A stretch of 48,226 nucleotides of DNA from Lachnospiraceae bacterium (GTDB taxonomy: Bacteria; Bacillota; Clostridia; Lachnospirales; Lachnospiraceae). The notes under the pieces are model-generated. The model worked only from the letters and a program-made list of their open reading frames with translations. It ran no database searches and had not been told where the DNA came from. Location of the stretch: NCBI GenBank assembly GCA_017889125.1, contig JAGHER010000109.1, positions 1 to 48,226 of the forward strand. The letters run 5' to 3'. Shown piece by piece: positions 17,705 to 27,046 of this stretch. A program made the translations under genes and the position numbers. The first letter of the stretch is position 1; each line of letters begins with the position of its first letter.

Positions 17705-19084
17705 ATGAAGAAAAAGAATGTAGTATCAGCAGTGCTGGCAGTATCTATGGCTGCAACGATGATGGCTGGATGCGGAAGCAGCTCCAGCTCCGAAAATCAG
17801 ACCACGAAAGCAGCAGAAAGTGCAGATGCAGGAAATGATGCCGCGGAAGCAGCAGACAGCAAGGCAGAGGAAACTGAAGGGGCAGCAAGCGGAGACGGCG
17901 AGGTTTATTATCTGAACTTTAAGCCTGAGGCAGATGAATACTGGCAGGAGCTGGCCGAGGTTTACACCGAGGAGACCGGCGTGCCGGTAACGGTGCTGAC
18001 GGCGGCTTCCGGAGAATATGAAAAGACTTTGAAATCTGAGATGGCCAAGACCAATGCCCCCACACTTTTCCAGGTAAACGGCCCGGTAGGACTGGCCAGC
18101 TGGAAGGATTACTGCTATGACCTGTCCGGATCGGCCATTGCCGGAGAACTTACCGATGACAGCTTTGCCCTGATGGACGGGGACAAGATGGCAGGCATCG
18201 CCTATGTTATTGAGAATTACGGAATTATTTACAATAAGGCCCTTTTGGAGGAGGCTGGCTACACCGCAGACGACATTACCAATTTTGACAGCTTCAAGGC
18301 AGTAGTGGAGGACATCACCGCAAGACAGGATGAGCTGGGCTTCTCCGCATTTACCTCCGCAGGTATGGACGGCTCCTCTGACTGGAGATTCAAGACCCAC
18401 CTGGCAAACCTTCCGATTTACTATGAGTATAAGGCAGACGGAATCAACAATACCGATGCCATCAAGGGAACCTACCTGGACAATTACCGTCAGATCTGGG
18501 ATCTGTACATCAACAACGCCACCTGTGCTCCCACGGAGATTTCCGTAAAGACGGCAGATGATGCAACGGCAGACTTTGTGACTGAGGAAGCTGTATTCTA
18601 CCAGAACGGCACCTGGGAGTACAATAATATTGCCGACATCGGCGATGAGAATCTGGGCATCCTTCCCATCTACATCGGCGTTGAGGGCGAGGAAAACCAG
18701 GGCGTGTGCACCGGAACCGAGAACTACTGGTGTGTAAATGCCAAGGCTCCTGAGGAGGATATCCAGGCTACCCTTGATTTTATGAACTGGTGCGTAACCT
18801 CTGAGGCTGGCGTTGAGGCAATGTGCAGGGACATGGGCTTTGTGATTCCCTTTACATCCAACTTAGAGTCTGAGAACACTCTTGTAAACGAAGCAAACAA
18901 GTATCTGGAAGAAGGCAAGACACCGGTTGCCTGGACCTTCTCTACCATGCCTTCTGAGGAGTGGAAGAATGGCGTAGGCTCCGCCCTTACCGCATACGCA
19001 GCAGATCAGACAGACGAGAACTGGGATAAGGTAGTGACTGCCTTCGTTGATGGATGGGCAGCAGAGGCAGCGGCAGCTCAGTAA
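17705..19084 (+). CDS. Carbohydrate ABC transporter substrate-binding lipoprotein
   Basis: MKKKNVVSAVLAVSMAATMMAGCGSSSSS lipobox; SBP family 1 sequence; followed by MalF/MalG-type permeases. Confidence 0.93.
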   Translation: MKKKNVVSAVLAVSMAATMMAGCGSSSSSENQTTKAAESADAGNDAAEAADSKAEETEGAASGDGEVYYLNFKPEADEYWQELAEVYTEETGVPVTVLTAASGEYEKTLKSEMAKTNAPTLFQVNGPVGLASWKDYCYDLSGSAIAGELTDDSFALMDGDKMAGIAYVIENYGIIYNKALLEEAGYTADDITNFDSFKAVVEDITARQDELGFSAFTSAGMDGSSDWRFKTHLANLPIYYEYKADGINNTDAIKGTYLDNYRQIWDLYINNATCAPTEISVKTADDATADFVTEEAVFYQNGTWEYNNIADIGDENLGILPIYIGVEGEENQGVCTGTENYWCVNAKAPEEDIQATLDFMNWCVTSEAGVEAMCRDMGFVIPFTSNLESENTLVNEANKYLEEGKTPVAWTFSTMPSEEWKNGVGSALTAYAADQTDENWDKVVTAFVDGWAAEAAAAQ

Positions 19085-19101
19085 GGCAGCAGTTAGCTGG
19101 A

Positions 19102-19138
19102 GAAAGGCGGCGGGTAAATGAACGCCGCTTTTCTTTGT
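19102..19138 (+). terminator. Intra-operon stem-loop between SBP and permease genes
   Basis: gaaaggcggcg-ggtaaatgaa-cgccgcttttc then tttgtt. Confidence 0.65.
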
Positions 19139-19178
19139 TCATGAGTACGTTTGTTCGTTTTGTAGAAGGGAGATTTTT

Positions 19179-20021
19179 ATGGAAAAGGCAATCCGGCGGT
19201 ACATGCCGATTTTTGTACTTCCCACGTTCTGCGCATTTATCCTGGGCTTTATCGTTCCGTTTATTCTGGGGATATGGCTGTCATTCTGTGAATTTACCAC
19301 AGTAACTGACGCAAGATTTGTGGGCCTGTCGAATTATGTGAAAGCGTTTCAGGATACGATTTTTCTGCACTCTTTCTGGTATACGGTGCTGTTTGCCATT
19401 GTGTCATTGGCAGTAATCAATGTCTTTGCCTTTGCCCTGGCTATGGCCCTGACCCAGAAGATGAAGGGAACTAATCTGTTTCGGACCATCTTTTTTATGC
19501 CGAACCTGATCGGCGGCATCGTGCTGGGCTATATCTGGCAGCTGATTTTCAACGGCGTTCTGGCAAAGTATAATACGGCTCTGGGACTGAGTGAGTGGTA
19601 CGGCTTCTGGGGCTTGATTATCCTGGTAAGCTGGCAGCAGATCGGTTATATGATGATTATTTACATTGCCGGCCTGCAGTCCATCCCGGGAGATGTGCTG
19701 GAGGCAGCGCAGATTGACGGGGCTTCCGGCATCCAGCGGCTTTTCAAGGTAACCATCCCCATGATGATGCCCTCCATTACCATCTGTGTATTCCTGTCCA
19801 TTACCAATGGCTTCAAGCTCTTTGACCAGAACCTGTCCCTGACGGCAGGCGAGCCCTCCAAGATGTCGGAGATGATGGCCCTGAATATTTACAATACCTT
19901 CTATGGGCGTACCGGCTGGGAAGGCGTAGGACAGGCGAAGGCCGTGATCTTCTTTATCATTGTAGTTGCCATCGGCATGATCCAGCTGCGGGCGACACGT
20001 TCAAAGGAGGTGCAGCAGTAA
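19179..20021 (+). CDS. Carbohydrate ABC transporter permease (MalF/UgpA type)
   Basis: Multiple TM helices; EAAQIDGASGIQRLFKVTIPMMMPS EAA loop. Confidence 0.94.
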   Translation: MEKAIRRYMPIFVLPTFCAFILGFIVPFILGIWLSFCEFTTVTDARFVGLSNYVKAFQDTIFLHSFWYTVLFAIVSLAVINVFAFALAMALTQKMKGTNLFRTIFFMPNLIGGIVLGYIWQLIFNGVLAKYNTALGLSEWYGFWGLIILVSWQQIGYMMIIYIAGLQSIPGDVLEAAQIDGASGIQRLFKVTIPMMMPSITICVFLSITNGFKLFDQNLSLTAGEPSKMSEMMALNIYNTFYGRTGWEGVGQAKAVIFFIIVVAIGMIQLRATRSKEVQQ

Positions 20022-20861
20022 ATGAAGAACAGAAAGAGTGTACTGAGTGCCATGGGCACGGTGATTTTTTCCATCCTGGGCCTGGTGTACATAACCCCCA
20101 TCCTCATCGTGCTGATTAACTCCTTTAAGAAAAAGGTTTACATCAATAAGGAACCATTTACGCTGCCCACGGAAAAGACCTGGAACGGCATTGAGAATTA
20201 CCTGACGGCCATTGACAAATACGATCTTTTACAGTCAGTGGGCTGGACGGTGTTTATCACCGTAGGCTCTGTGCTGGTGATTCTTTTGTGTACCTCCATG
20301 TGTGCCTGGTACATCACCCGGGTGCAGACCACCTTTACCAAGCTTTTGTACCTGCTGTGTGTATTCTCCATGGTGGTGCCCTTCCAGATGGTAATGTTCA
20401 CCCTCTCCCTGGTGGCGGACCGTACCCGGTTAAATACCCCCTGGGGAATCATCATCATTTATCTGGGTTTTGGAGCGGGCTTGGCGGTATTTATGTTCTG
20501 CGGCTTTGTGAAATCCATCCCCTTAGAGATCGAGGAGGCGGCCATGATTGACGGCTGTACGCCTCTCCAGACTTTCTTCAATGTGGTGCTTCCCATCATG
20601 AAGCCCACCTATATTTCCGTAGGCATCCTGGAAACCATGTGGATCTGGAATGACTTCCTGCTTCCGTATCTGGTGCTGGATCTGAATAAGTATAAGACCA
20701 TTTCTATCGCCATTCAGTATATGAAGGGAAGCTACGGACGGGTGGATATGGGCGCAATTATGGCGGCCTTGATTTTAGCGGTAATCCCGGTAATTATCTT
20801 CTACCTGTCCTGCCAGAAGCATATTATCAAAGGCGTGGCGGCAGGCGCGGTGAAGGGGTAA
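20022..20861 (+). CDS. Carbohydrate ABC transporter permease (MalG/UgpE type)
   Basis: EEAAMIDGCTPLQTFFNVVLPIMKPT EAA loop; immediately follows the first permease. Confidence 0.94.
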   Translation: MKNRKSVLSAMGTVIFSILGLVYITPILIVLINSFKKKVYINKEPFTLPTEKTWNGIENYLTAIDKYDLLQSVGWTVFITVGSVLVILLCTSMCAWYITRVQTTFTKLLYLLCVFSMVVPFQMVMFTLSLVADRTRLNTPWGIIIIYLGFGAGLAVFMFCGFVKSIPLEIEEAAMIDGCTPLQTFFNVVLPIMKPTYISVGILETMWIWNDFLLPYLVLDLNKYKTISIAIQYMKGSYGRVDMGAIMAALILAVIPVIIFYLSCQKHIIKGVAAGAVKG

Positions 20862-20921
20862 TTCAAGAGGTGTTGGTTTGCTGATGGTGATAGAGAAGGA
20901 ATAGAAGTGTAAAAAATTTTG

Positions 20922-20970
20922 CCCTTCTTGTCCGACGTTTTGCGATTGCGCCGGATAGGAAGGGTGTTTT
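20922..20970 (+). terminator. Terminator-like inverted repeat after the sugar ABC operon
   Basis: cccttcttgtccg / cggataggaaggg, then tgtttt. Confidence 0.5.
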
Positions 20971-20986
20971 GTGATTGCGCCGGATA
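20937..20986. repeat. 21-bp direct repeat, 29-bp period
   Basis: gttttgcgattgcgccggata (20937-20957) and gttttgtgattgcgccggata (20966-20986), 20/21 identical. Confidence 0.85.
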
Positions 20987-21021
20987 AGTCGGCGGTTATT
21001 CTGGCAAATGAATTCAATCTA

Positions 21022-21867
21022 TTAACCTTCCTCCGCAAGAGAATAAAGCTTGCGGACTGCTTTCATCACGATATTCCACTCTAGGTCAGCCGCATAAGAA
21101 AACTTTTTCCGATACGCTGTCCAGAGATGCTGCATTACCGGACTGTTCTCCACCTCGTCAAACCCTTCCCTTGCCTCAGCCAGATGGCCCTCTGTTTCCC
21201 GTTTTCGGGCGGTTGCCAACAGCGCATCATGGAGGATCTGTGCGCTCAGTGTACTTTCATGAAGCTGTGCCAGAATATAAATGTCGTAGAAATCCCTCAT
21301 ACGGGTATTGGTCGTCGCTCTGGTAATGATCGTCTCCAGTTTCTCGGCCAGTACGGTTTCCAAATTGTATGCCCAAAGGTCAATGAAACGGTCTTCCAGC
21401 ATCAGTTTAAAACGATAACGCACTTCCTTCGGTGTAATAGCATCCCCAGTAGAAATGTCAATCTTCAAGGGAGTTACTACTCCATCGAAAATAGTGGTCA
21501 TGCTTACGCGAATCCCCGAATATTCCGCTTCATCCATGATCTCTGAAACTTTATTGATCCGAAAGGTCACGCCGTCATCAATTGGGACTGAAACAATCTT
21601 CGCAATCAAATCGGCTACATCATCTACATTCACATTGACCCCTTTGACTGTTGCATCCAGATCCATGGTGGAACGAGCGTCCAGACCGACCATCGCAGCT
21701 ACCAGCATCCCGCCCTTCAAAACAAACTTATCCCGGTATTCCGAAAGGGAAATGCGCTCTAAAAAGCGCTCCATCATGTAGTTCCGCATCAAAATCTGTG
21801 CATTAGCAGACTTTTTCTTTGAGAGGTTGCGAATCAAATCTTTCAACTGTTTTGCGGTCTTTATCAT
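21022..21867 (-). CDS. AbiEii-type nucleotidyltransferase toxin (type IV TA)
   Basis: FVLKGGMLVAAMVGLDARSTMDLDATVKG nucleotidyltransferase motif (GG...DLD), LKIDISTGDAITP; paired with AbiEi-like gene. Confidence 0.9.
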   Translation of the reverse strand: MIKTAKQLKDLIRNLSKKKSANAQILMRNYMMERFLERISLSEYRDKFVLKGGMLVAAMVGLDARSTMDLDATVKGVNVNVDDVADLIAKIVSVPIDDGVTFRINKVSEIMDEAEYSGIRVSMTTIFDGVVTPLKIDISTGDAITPKEVRYRFKLMLEDRFIDLWAYNLETVLAEKLETIITRATTNTRMRDFYDIYILAQLHESTLSAQILHDALLATARKRETEGHLAEAREGFDEVENSPVMQHLWTAYRKKFSYAADLEWNIVMKAVRKLYSLAEEG

Positions 21868-22457
21868 AGCAATACCTCCAAATATTGTCGCAAAATTTTC
21901 TCTACCCGAAACAGTTTTGCATAACGCATCAACATCCGCAGATTCTTATCCTTTCTTTTGGCATACATTTTGAGCGCCCCCTGGAACGTCTGCATCTCCA
22001 TCCGATTTCGGCTTCGTAACAGGTCGCAGATCGTCCGCTCCATATCATAAACCGGCACAGTATGCCCAAATGGAGTCTGCAGTGTTGTCAATCCTATATC
22101 ATGCAGATCTGTCTTGATGGTAAAGACCTGAACCCCTTCTGCTTTCAGTCTGGTCGGGTTGTAGCCAGTCTTTACTGTAACCGTGTATTCGGTTGGCTCA
22201 CGGTCTGTCAAATCGTGAAAAAAAAGGGCTGTCTCGTGAGAAAATACTGCCTGTTCAAACCGCAGATGGATGAGGTACATCGCATCTATCCAGGAATCCT
22301 TGGAAAGATAAATGCCGTGTGCCACCCGTTCCAATTCCCGATCCCGCACATAATGATAGAAAACCGGTTTGGTAATCCCGGCAGATACCGCCTGAGCAGT
22401 TTGCAGCATTCCGTCCTGAGCGGCTAGCATACGGTCTAGCTGTTCATATTGTCTCAT
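21864..22457 (-). CDS. AbiEi-type antitoxin / transcriptional regulator (type IV TA)
   Basis: HTH-like N-terminus ISAGITKPVFYHYVRDRELERVAHGIYLS; 4-nt overlap with toxin gene; RBS aaaggaag before ATG 22457. Confidence 0.9.
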   Translation of the reverse strand: MRQYEQLDRMLAAQDGMLQTAQAVSAGITKPVFYHYVRDRELERVAHGIYLSKDSWIDAMYLIHLRFEQAVFSHETALFFHDLTDREPTEYTVTVKTGYNPTRLKAEGVQVFTIKTDLHDIGLTTLQTPFGHTVPVYDMERTICDLLRSRNRMEMQTFQGALKMYAKRKDKNLRMLMRYAKLFRVEKILRQYLEVLL

Positions 22458-22475
22458 AATGTCACTTCCTTTCAT

Positions 22476-22499
22476 GCTAATATTATATGCAATATTAGT
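22476..22499 (-). promoter_or_regulatory. Inverted repeat in the AbiE promoter region, candidate autoregulatory operator
   Basis: ctaatatt-atatgc-aatattag, perfect 8-bp arms; reverse strand contains TATAAT. Confidence 0.55.
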
Positions 22500-22662
22500 A
22501 TGAAAATAAAGTATGTTCGTCTGAAAATTTTATAAGTATTCCAGCATCTTCCCAATTTCCTCATCTATGCAGACAGAACGTTTTGCAATCTCCTGTGGGG
22601 CGTATGCCTCCCCTGCATTTACACAGGAATACACCGAGAGAGGGCTGCAAAGCACAAAACGG

Positions 22663-23649
22663 TTAACAATAATTGTGGTAAGACAGGGTTTTGGTAATCC
22701 GAAACCCTGTCTTTTTGTATAAAGACAGGGCCGCAGTGTTTTCGGAGGATACCTGAAGGATGACCTGAGTATCCTCGGGCAGACTGGCCAGCACGGCGTG
22801 AAGGAGGCTTCGGCCCAGGCCATATCCACGATAATCCGGGATAATTTCCAGATGGTAGAGGTAGAACCGGCCGCCGCCGTAGGGGAGAAGGCGGCAGGTG
22901 CCTGCGCAGCGGGGACGGTTAGCGAGAGGTTTTGGCTGCCGGGAAGGTGGTTGGGGCAGGCTTGCGGGAGGCATTTGACCTGGTGCCTGTGTCGGGGCTG
23001 ATGCCTGTACCGGAGCTGCTGCTTGTGCTGTTCCTGCGGGTTTTCTGGCGGCGGGGGAGAGGAAGGCCAGATAAAGCCAGCTTTCCATGCCCTGGTCAAA
23101 GAAGCGGCGGCGGATGAGGCGGAGGGGGCGTGCCGTGCCTGTGCTGGAACCGGTCAAATCCAAATCCTTTATGCAGGCTTCCATTTGATGTTCCGAATAC
23201 CACAGCTCCAGACCCATGGCCTCTAATGCTGCCTGCCCCTGGGGACTTTGCCCGTCAGAGAGAAAGACCAGTTCCGGCTCCTGGCCGGAGGCCTCTCCTT
23301 TCGTTTCGGCCAGCTGGAGGGCCTTCTGGTAAAGCTGGGTAAAAAGCCCCTGCCTCCGGCAGTCCGGGCGGGTGAAGGCATAGCACTCCCACAGGTCAGG
23401 GCCTGCAGGACAGAGAATCAGGCAGGCGGCAGGTGTTTCGCAGGAGTTTGAGATTTCACCGGAGCCTTCGGCTGAGGCAGAAATGGAGGGCGCGCTGGAA
23501 ATGGAGGGGCCGCCGGAAATCCACAGATGATACCGCCCATCCTCCGGCAGAGACAGGGAGATGGGCTCTGCCTGGCGGCAGGCATGAATTAACGCTTCTA
23601 ACAGTTCTTTAAGCCTTGGGGTAAGGCCTTCTTCACAGTGAATAACCAT
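22663..23649 (-). CDS. GNAT family N-acetyltransferase with Pro/Ala/Gln-rich linker
   Basis: C-terminal LEIIPDYRGYGLGRSLLHAVLASLP...NTAALSLYKKTGFRITKTLSYH; N-terminal half also GNAT-like (RPDCRRQGLFTQLYQKAL). Confidence 0.85.
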   Translation of the reverse strand: MVIHCEEGLTPRLKELLEALIHACRQAEPISLSLPEDGRYHLWISGGPSISSAPSISASAEGSGEISNSCETPAACLILCPAGPDLWECYAFTRPDCRRQGLFTQLYQKALQLAETKGEASGQEPELVFLSDGQSPQGQAALEAMGLELWYSEHQMEACIKDLDLTGSSTGTARPLRLIRRRFFDQGMESWLYLAFLSPAARKPAGTAQAAAPVQASAPTQAPGQMPPASLPQPPSRQPKPLANRPRCAGTCRLLPYGGGRFYLYHLEIIPDYRGYGLGRSLLHAVLASLPEDTQVILQVSSENTAALSLYKKTGFRITKTLSYHNYC

Positions 23650-23754
23650 GGATGAAAATAGTCCTTTCTGTTTCTGTCTAATATTTTCTGATCCGTATGG
23701 TAAGTATAGTAAATAAAAATGGGAAAAACAAGGAAAATTTATCGCAATTCTTCC

Positions 23755-23784
23755 TTGCCGGGAAACCGCAGGCGGTGGTAGAAT
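23755..23784 (+). promoter_or_regulatory. Putative promoter TTGCCG-N18-TAGAAT upstream of lrgA-like gene
   Basis: Sigma-A-like hexamers and spacing. Confidence 0.4.
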
Positions 23785-23853
23785 AAGCAGTGAATTTTAC
23801 TTCCGGGCTTTCTGCGGCAAAGCGCGGAATCCAGAGAAAGGAGAGAGGGAAAG

Positions 23854-24231
23854 ATGAAAATCGCAAAGGAGTTGAGCCTGATTCTGGGGATTTCCATGAT
23901 TGGCGAGATGCTAAACCAGGTGCTTCCCCTTCCGGTTCCCGCCGGAGTGTACGGGCTTTTTCTTATGCTGCTTCTGCTTTGCTCCGGCATAATCAAGCTG
24001 GAGGATGTGGAAGGGACGGGAAATTTCCTCCTTGACAATATGACGCCTATGTTCATTCCGGCCGGTGTGGGAATTATCCGCTACATGGACCAGGTGATGC
24101 AGGTAGGCATTCCCTATCTGGTGATTAACGTACTTTCCACAGCGGCAGTATTCGTGGTCACCGGGAAGGTGGCCCAGTATGTCATGGTGCGTACCCAGAA
24201 GAATGAGGACAAGGAGGGAGAGAAGGCATGA
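23854..24231 (+). CDS. CidA/LrgA family protein
   Basis: LPVPAGVYGLFLMLLLLCSGIIKLEDVE, LLDNMTPMFIPAGVGIIRYM. Confidence 0.9.
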   Translation: MKIAKELSLILGISMIGEMLNQVLPLPVPAGVYGLFLMLLLLCSGIIKLEDVEGTGNFLLDNMTPMFIPAGVGIIRYMDQVMQVGIPYLVINVLSTAAVFVVTGKVAQYVMVRTQKNEDKEGEKA

Positions 24232-24920
24232 AGGAGATCCTGGAAAACAGTATATATTTTGGCTTTTTTGTTACAATAGGAGCATATCTGGCAGGGCTTT
24301 TCATCAAAAAGAAGTTAAAGCTTGCCATCTTTAATCCCCTGATGCTTGCCATCTTTTTGGTGATGGGAATTCTTGCGGCAACAGGGGTGGATTATGAAGC
24401 CTACGAAAAAGGCGGGCAGTTTGTCAGCGGCCTGCTTACTCCGGCCACCGTCTGCCTGGCCATTCCCCTTTACAAGCAGCTGCATCTGCTGCGGAAACAC
24501 GGACTGGCGGTGGCTGTGGGCATTACCTCCGGGGTAGTGACCAGCGCGGTCTGCATATTCCTTTTGTGCAAGGTCTTTGGGCTGGGCCATCAGCATTACG
24601 TGACCCTGCTGCCCAAGTCCATCACCACCGCCATCGGTATGGGCGTCAGTGAGGAGGCCGGAGGCATTGTGACCCTGACGGTAATGTCCATTGTGATAAC
24701 GGGAATTGTGGGAAATATGTGCGCCGAGGTGTTCTGCAAGCTGGCGCGGATCACCCATCCGGTGGCAAAAGGCCTGGCCATCGGCACCAGTGCCCATGCC
24801 CTGGGAACGGCAAAGGCCCTGGAGTTAGGAGAAGTGGAGGGGGCCATGAGCAGCCTTTCTATAGCTGTGGCGGGGCTGATGACGGTAATTGTGGTTCCCT
24901 TGGTGTCTGGATTGATATGA
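24228..24920 (+). CDS. LrgB family protein
   Basis: LTPATVCLAIPLYKQ, LLPKSITTAIGMGVSEEAGGI, GTSAHALGTAKALELGE; 4-nt overlap with the lrgA-like gene. Confidence 0.92.
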   Translation: MKEILENSIYFGFFVTIGAYLAGLFIKKKLKLAIFNPLMLAIFLVMGILAATGVDYEAYEKGGQFVSGLLTPATVCLAIPLYKQLHLLRKHGLAVAVGITSGVVTSAVCIFLLCKVFGLGHQHYVTLLPKSITTAIGMGVSEEAGGIVTLTVMSIVITGIVGNMCAEVFCKLARITHPVAKGLAIGTSAHALGTAKALELGEVEGAMSSLSIAVAGLMTVIVVPLVSGLI

Positions 24921-25027
24921 TGCCGGAGGCAGAAGGTATTTTACCCTTGGCATTTTGATGCAAGGAAAGCTTAGGGCAAGGAGAGCCGGATGTAAGGAAT
25001 GGCTTAATATAGGAAGGAGAGACGGAT

Positions 25028-26821
25028 TTGCGAAAACGAAATGAGATTCCCGCCGCCGACACCTGGCGGCTGGAGGATATGGTAGAGAGTGATGAAAAAT
25101 GGGAGGAGCTGTTTTCCCAGGCAAAGGAGGAGGTGGCCGGATACCGGAAGCGGAAGGGCCAGGCTGGAGTTTCAGCTGATGCCCTCTATGACTGCCTGGT
25201 ATTTGACGAGGAGATCTCCCGGAAAATTGAGCTGCTGTATGTCTACGCCCGGATGCGCTCCGACCAGGACACGGGGAATCAGAAGTATCAGGAAATGTTT
25301 GGCCGGGCGGAGTCTCTCTCCTGTGAGGCAGCCAGAGAGGGCTCCTTCCTGGTGCCGGAGATCCTGGAGATTCCTGCAAAGAAGCTGGCAGAATACATGA
25401 AGGCGGAAAATGGCATCGGCCATTATAAGCGGGTGCTGGAGCAGCTCTTGGCAAAGAAGCCCCACACCTTAAGCGCCTCAGAGGAGGAGCTTTTAGCGGG
25501 TGCCGCTGAGGCCACCCAGGGGGCGTCGCGGATTTTCAACTTGTTTAATAATGCCGATATCCAGTTCCCCTCCATCCGGGACGGAGAGGGCGATACGGTG
25601 ACTATCACCCATGGGAATTTTATTGCCCTGATGGAAAGCCGGGACAGACGGGTGCGGGAGAATGCCTTCCGGGGCCTTTACAGCGTGTACCGTCAGTACC
25701 GGAACACGGTGGCGGCCATCTACAGCGCCCAGGTAAAGCAGGCGGTCTTCTACGCCAGAGCCAGAAATTACGCCTCCAGCCGGGCACATTCCCTGGCGGA
25801 AAATGAGGTGCCGGAGTCCGTTTACGATAACCTGGTGGAGACTGTGCGCAGCCGTCTTCCCCTTCTGCACCGGTATGTGGAGCTGAGGAAAAAGGCCCTG
25901 GGGCTTTCGGAGATTCACATGTATGACCTGTATGCGCCCATGGTAGAAGGTGTGCACTGCTCCTATTCCTTTGAAGAGGCAAAGGAGATGGTAAAAGAAG
26001 GCCTTGCCCCTCTTGGGGAGGAGTATCGGGACCTTCTGGAGGAGGGCTTTGCCAACCGCTGGATCGATGTTTATGAAAATGAGGGCAAGCGCAGCGGCGC
26101 TTATTCCTGGGGGGTTTACGGCACACATCCCTACGTGCTTTTAAATTTCAACGGCACCCTGGATCACGTGTTCACCCTGGCCCATGAGATGGGTCACGCC
26201 ATCCATTCCAGCTGTTCTGACCGGGGCCAGTCCTACACCTACGCCGGTTACAAGATTTTTGTGGCCGAGGTGGCTTCCACCTGCAATGAGGCCCTGCTGA
26301 TCCGCCATCTGATGGAGAAGAGCAAGGATCCCCAGGAGAAGCGGTATCTGATTAACCATTTCCTGGAAAGCTTCCGGGCCACACTTTTCCGTCAGACCAT
26401 GTTTGCGGAATTTGAGGCCATGGCCCACCGGAAAGCCGAGGCAGGAGAGACGCTGACGGCCATGGGGCTTTGCCAGATGTACCATCAGCTGAATGCAGAT
26501 TATTTTGGCCCTGCCATGGAGGTGGATGAGGAGATCGATTATGAATGGGAGAGGATTCCCCATTTCTATACGCCCTTCTATGTGTACCAGTATGCCACTG
26601 GCTTTTCTGCGGCAGTGGCCATTGCTGACCGGATTCTTAAGGGCGAACCCGGAGCTCTGGAGGGCTACCGCCGTTTCTTAGGAAGCGGCTGCACCATGCC
26701 GCCCATTGAACTGCTGAAACTGGCAGGGGTAGATATGGCCTCTCCGGAGCCGGTAAAAGCAGCGTTAGCTGTGTTTGAAAATCTTCTGGATGAATTTGAA
26801 CGCCTTTCTGAAACAGTATAA
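25028..26821 (+). CDS. pepF: Oligoendopeptidase F (M3B)
   Basis: TTG start with ggaaggagag RBS; HVFTLAHEMGHAIHS zinc site; EVASTCNEALL. Confidence 0.94.
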   Translation: MRKRNEIPAADTWRLEDMVESDEKWEELFSQAKEEVAGYRKRKGQAGVSADALYDCLVFDEEISRKIELLYVYARMRSDQDTGNQKYQEMFGRAESLSCEAAREGSFLVPEILEIPAKKLAEYMKAENGIGHYKRVLEQLLAKKPHTLSASEEELLAGAAEATQGASRIFNLFNNADIQFPSIRDGEGDTVTITHGNFIALMESRDRRVRENAFRGLYSVYRQYRNTVAAIYSAQVKQAVFYARARNYASSRAHSLAENEVPESVYDNLVETVRSRLPLLHRYVELRKKALGLSEIHMYDLYAPMVEGVHCSYSFEEAKEMVKEGLAPLGEEYRDLLEEGFANRWIDVYENEGKRSGAYSWGVYGTHPYVLLNFNGTLDHVFTLAHEMGHAIHSSCSDRGQSYTYAGYKIFVAEVASTCNEALLIRHLMEKSKDPQEKRYLINHFLESFRATLFRQTMFAEFEAMAHRKAEAGETLTAMGLCQMYHQLNADYFGPAMEVDEEIDYEWERIPHFYTPFYVYQYATGFSAAVAIADRILKGEPGALEGYRRFLGSGCTMPPIELLKLAGVDMASPEPVKAALAVFENLLDEFERLSETV

Positions 26822-26920
26822 AAAAGGAAATAATCGGTAAATTTCACGGAAAAATCTGCTGAAATCAGGAAGAAGACCGGGGGAAAATTGTAAGGAATTA
26901 ACAGTATCGCTTTCCTGCGG

Positions 26921-26949
26921 TTGACAAAACAAAAATGGCGGACTATAAT
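26921..26949 (+). promoter_or_regulatory. Exact-consensus sigma-A promoter TTGACA-N17-TATAAT
   Basis: ttgaca 26921-26926, 17-bp spacer, tataat 26944-26949. Confidence 0.85.
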
Positions 26950-27046
26950 TCCAGAGGATACGAAATACGGCATTTTACATCAGTGGATTTACAATATGAC
27001 AGCAAAGAAAAATGCAGATAGTTCATTTATGAGGAGGAACAGTATT

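Noticed and set aside
22530-23099. 189-aa minus ORF overlapping the GNAT gene and extending past its stop
   Set aside because: Wrong frame relative to GNAT; the tail (SCVNAGEAYAPQEIAKRSVCIDEEIGKMLEYL) could be a remnant, but there is no start, RBS or recognisable family.
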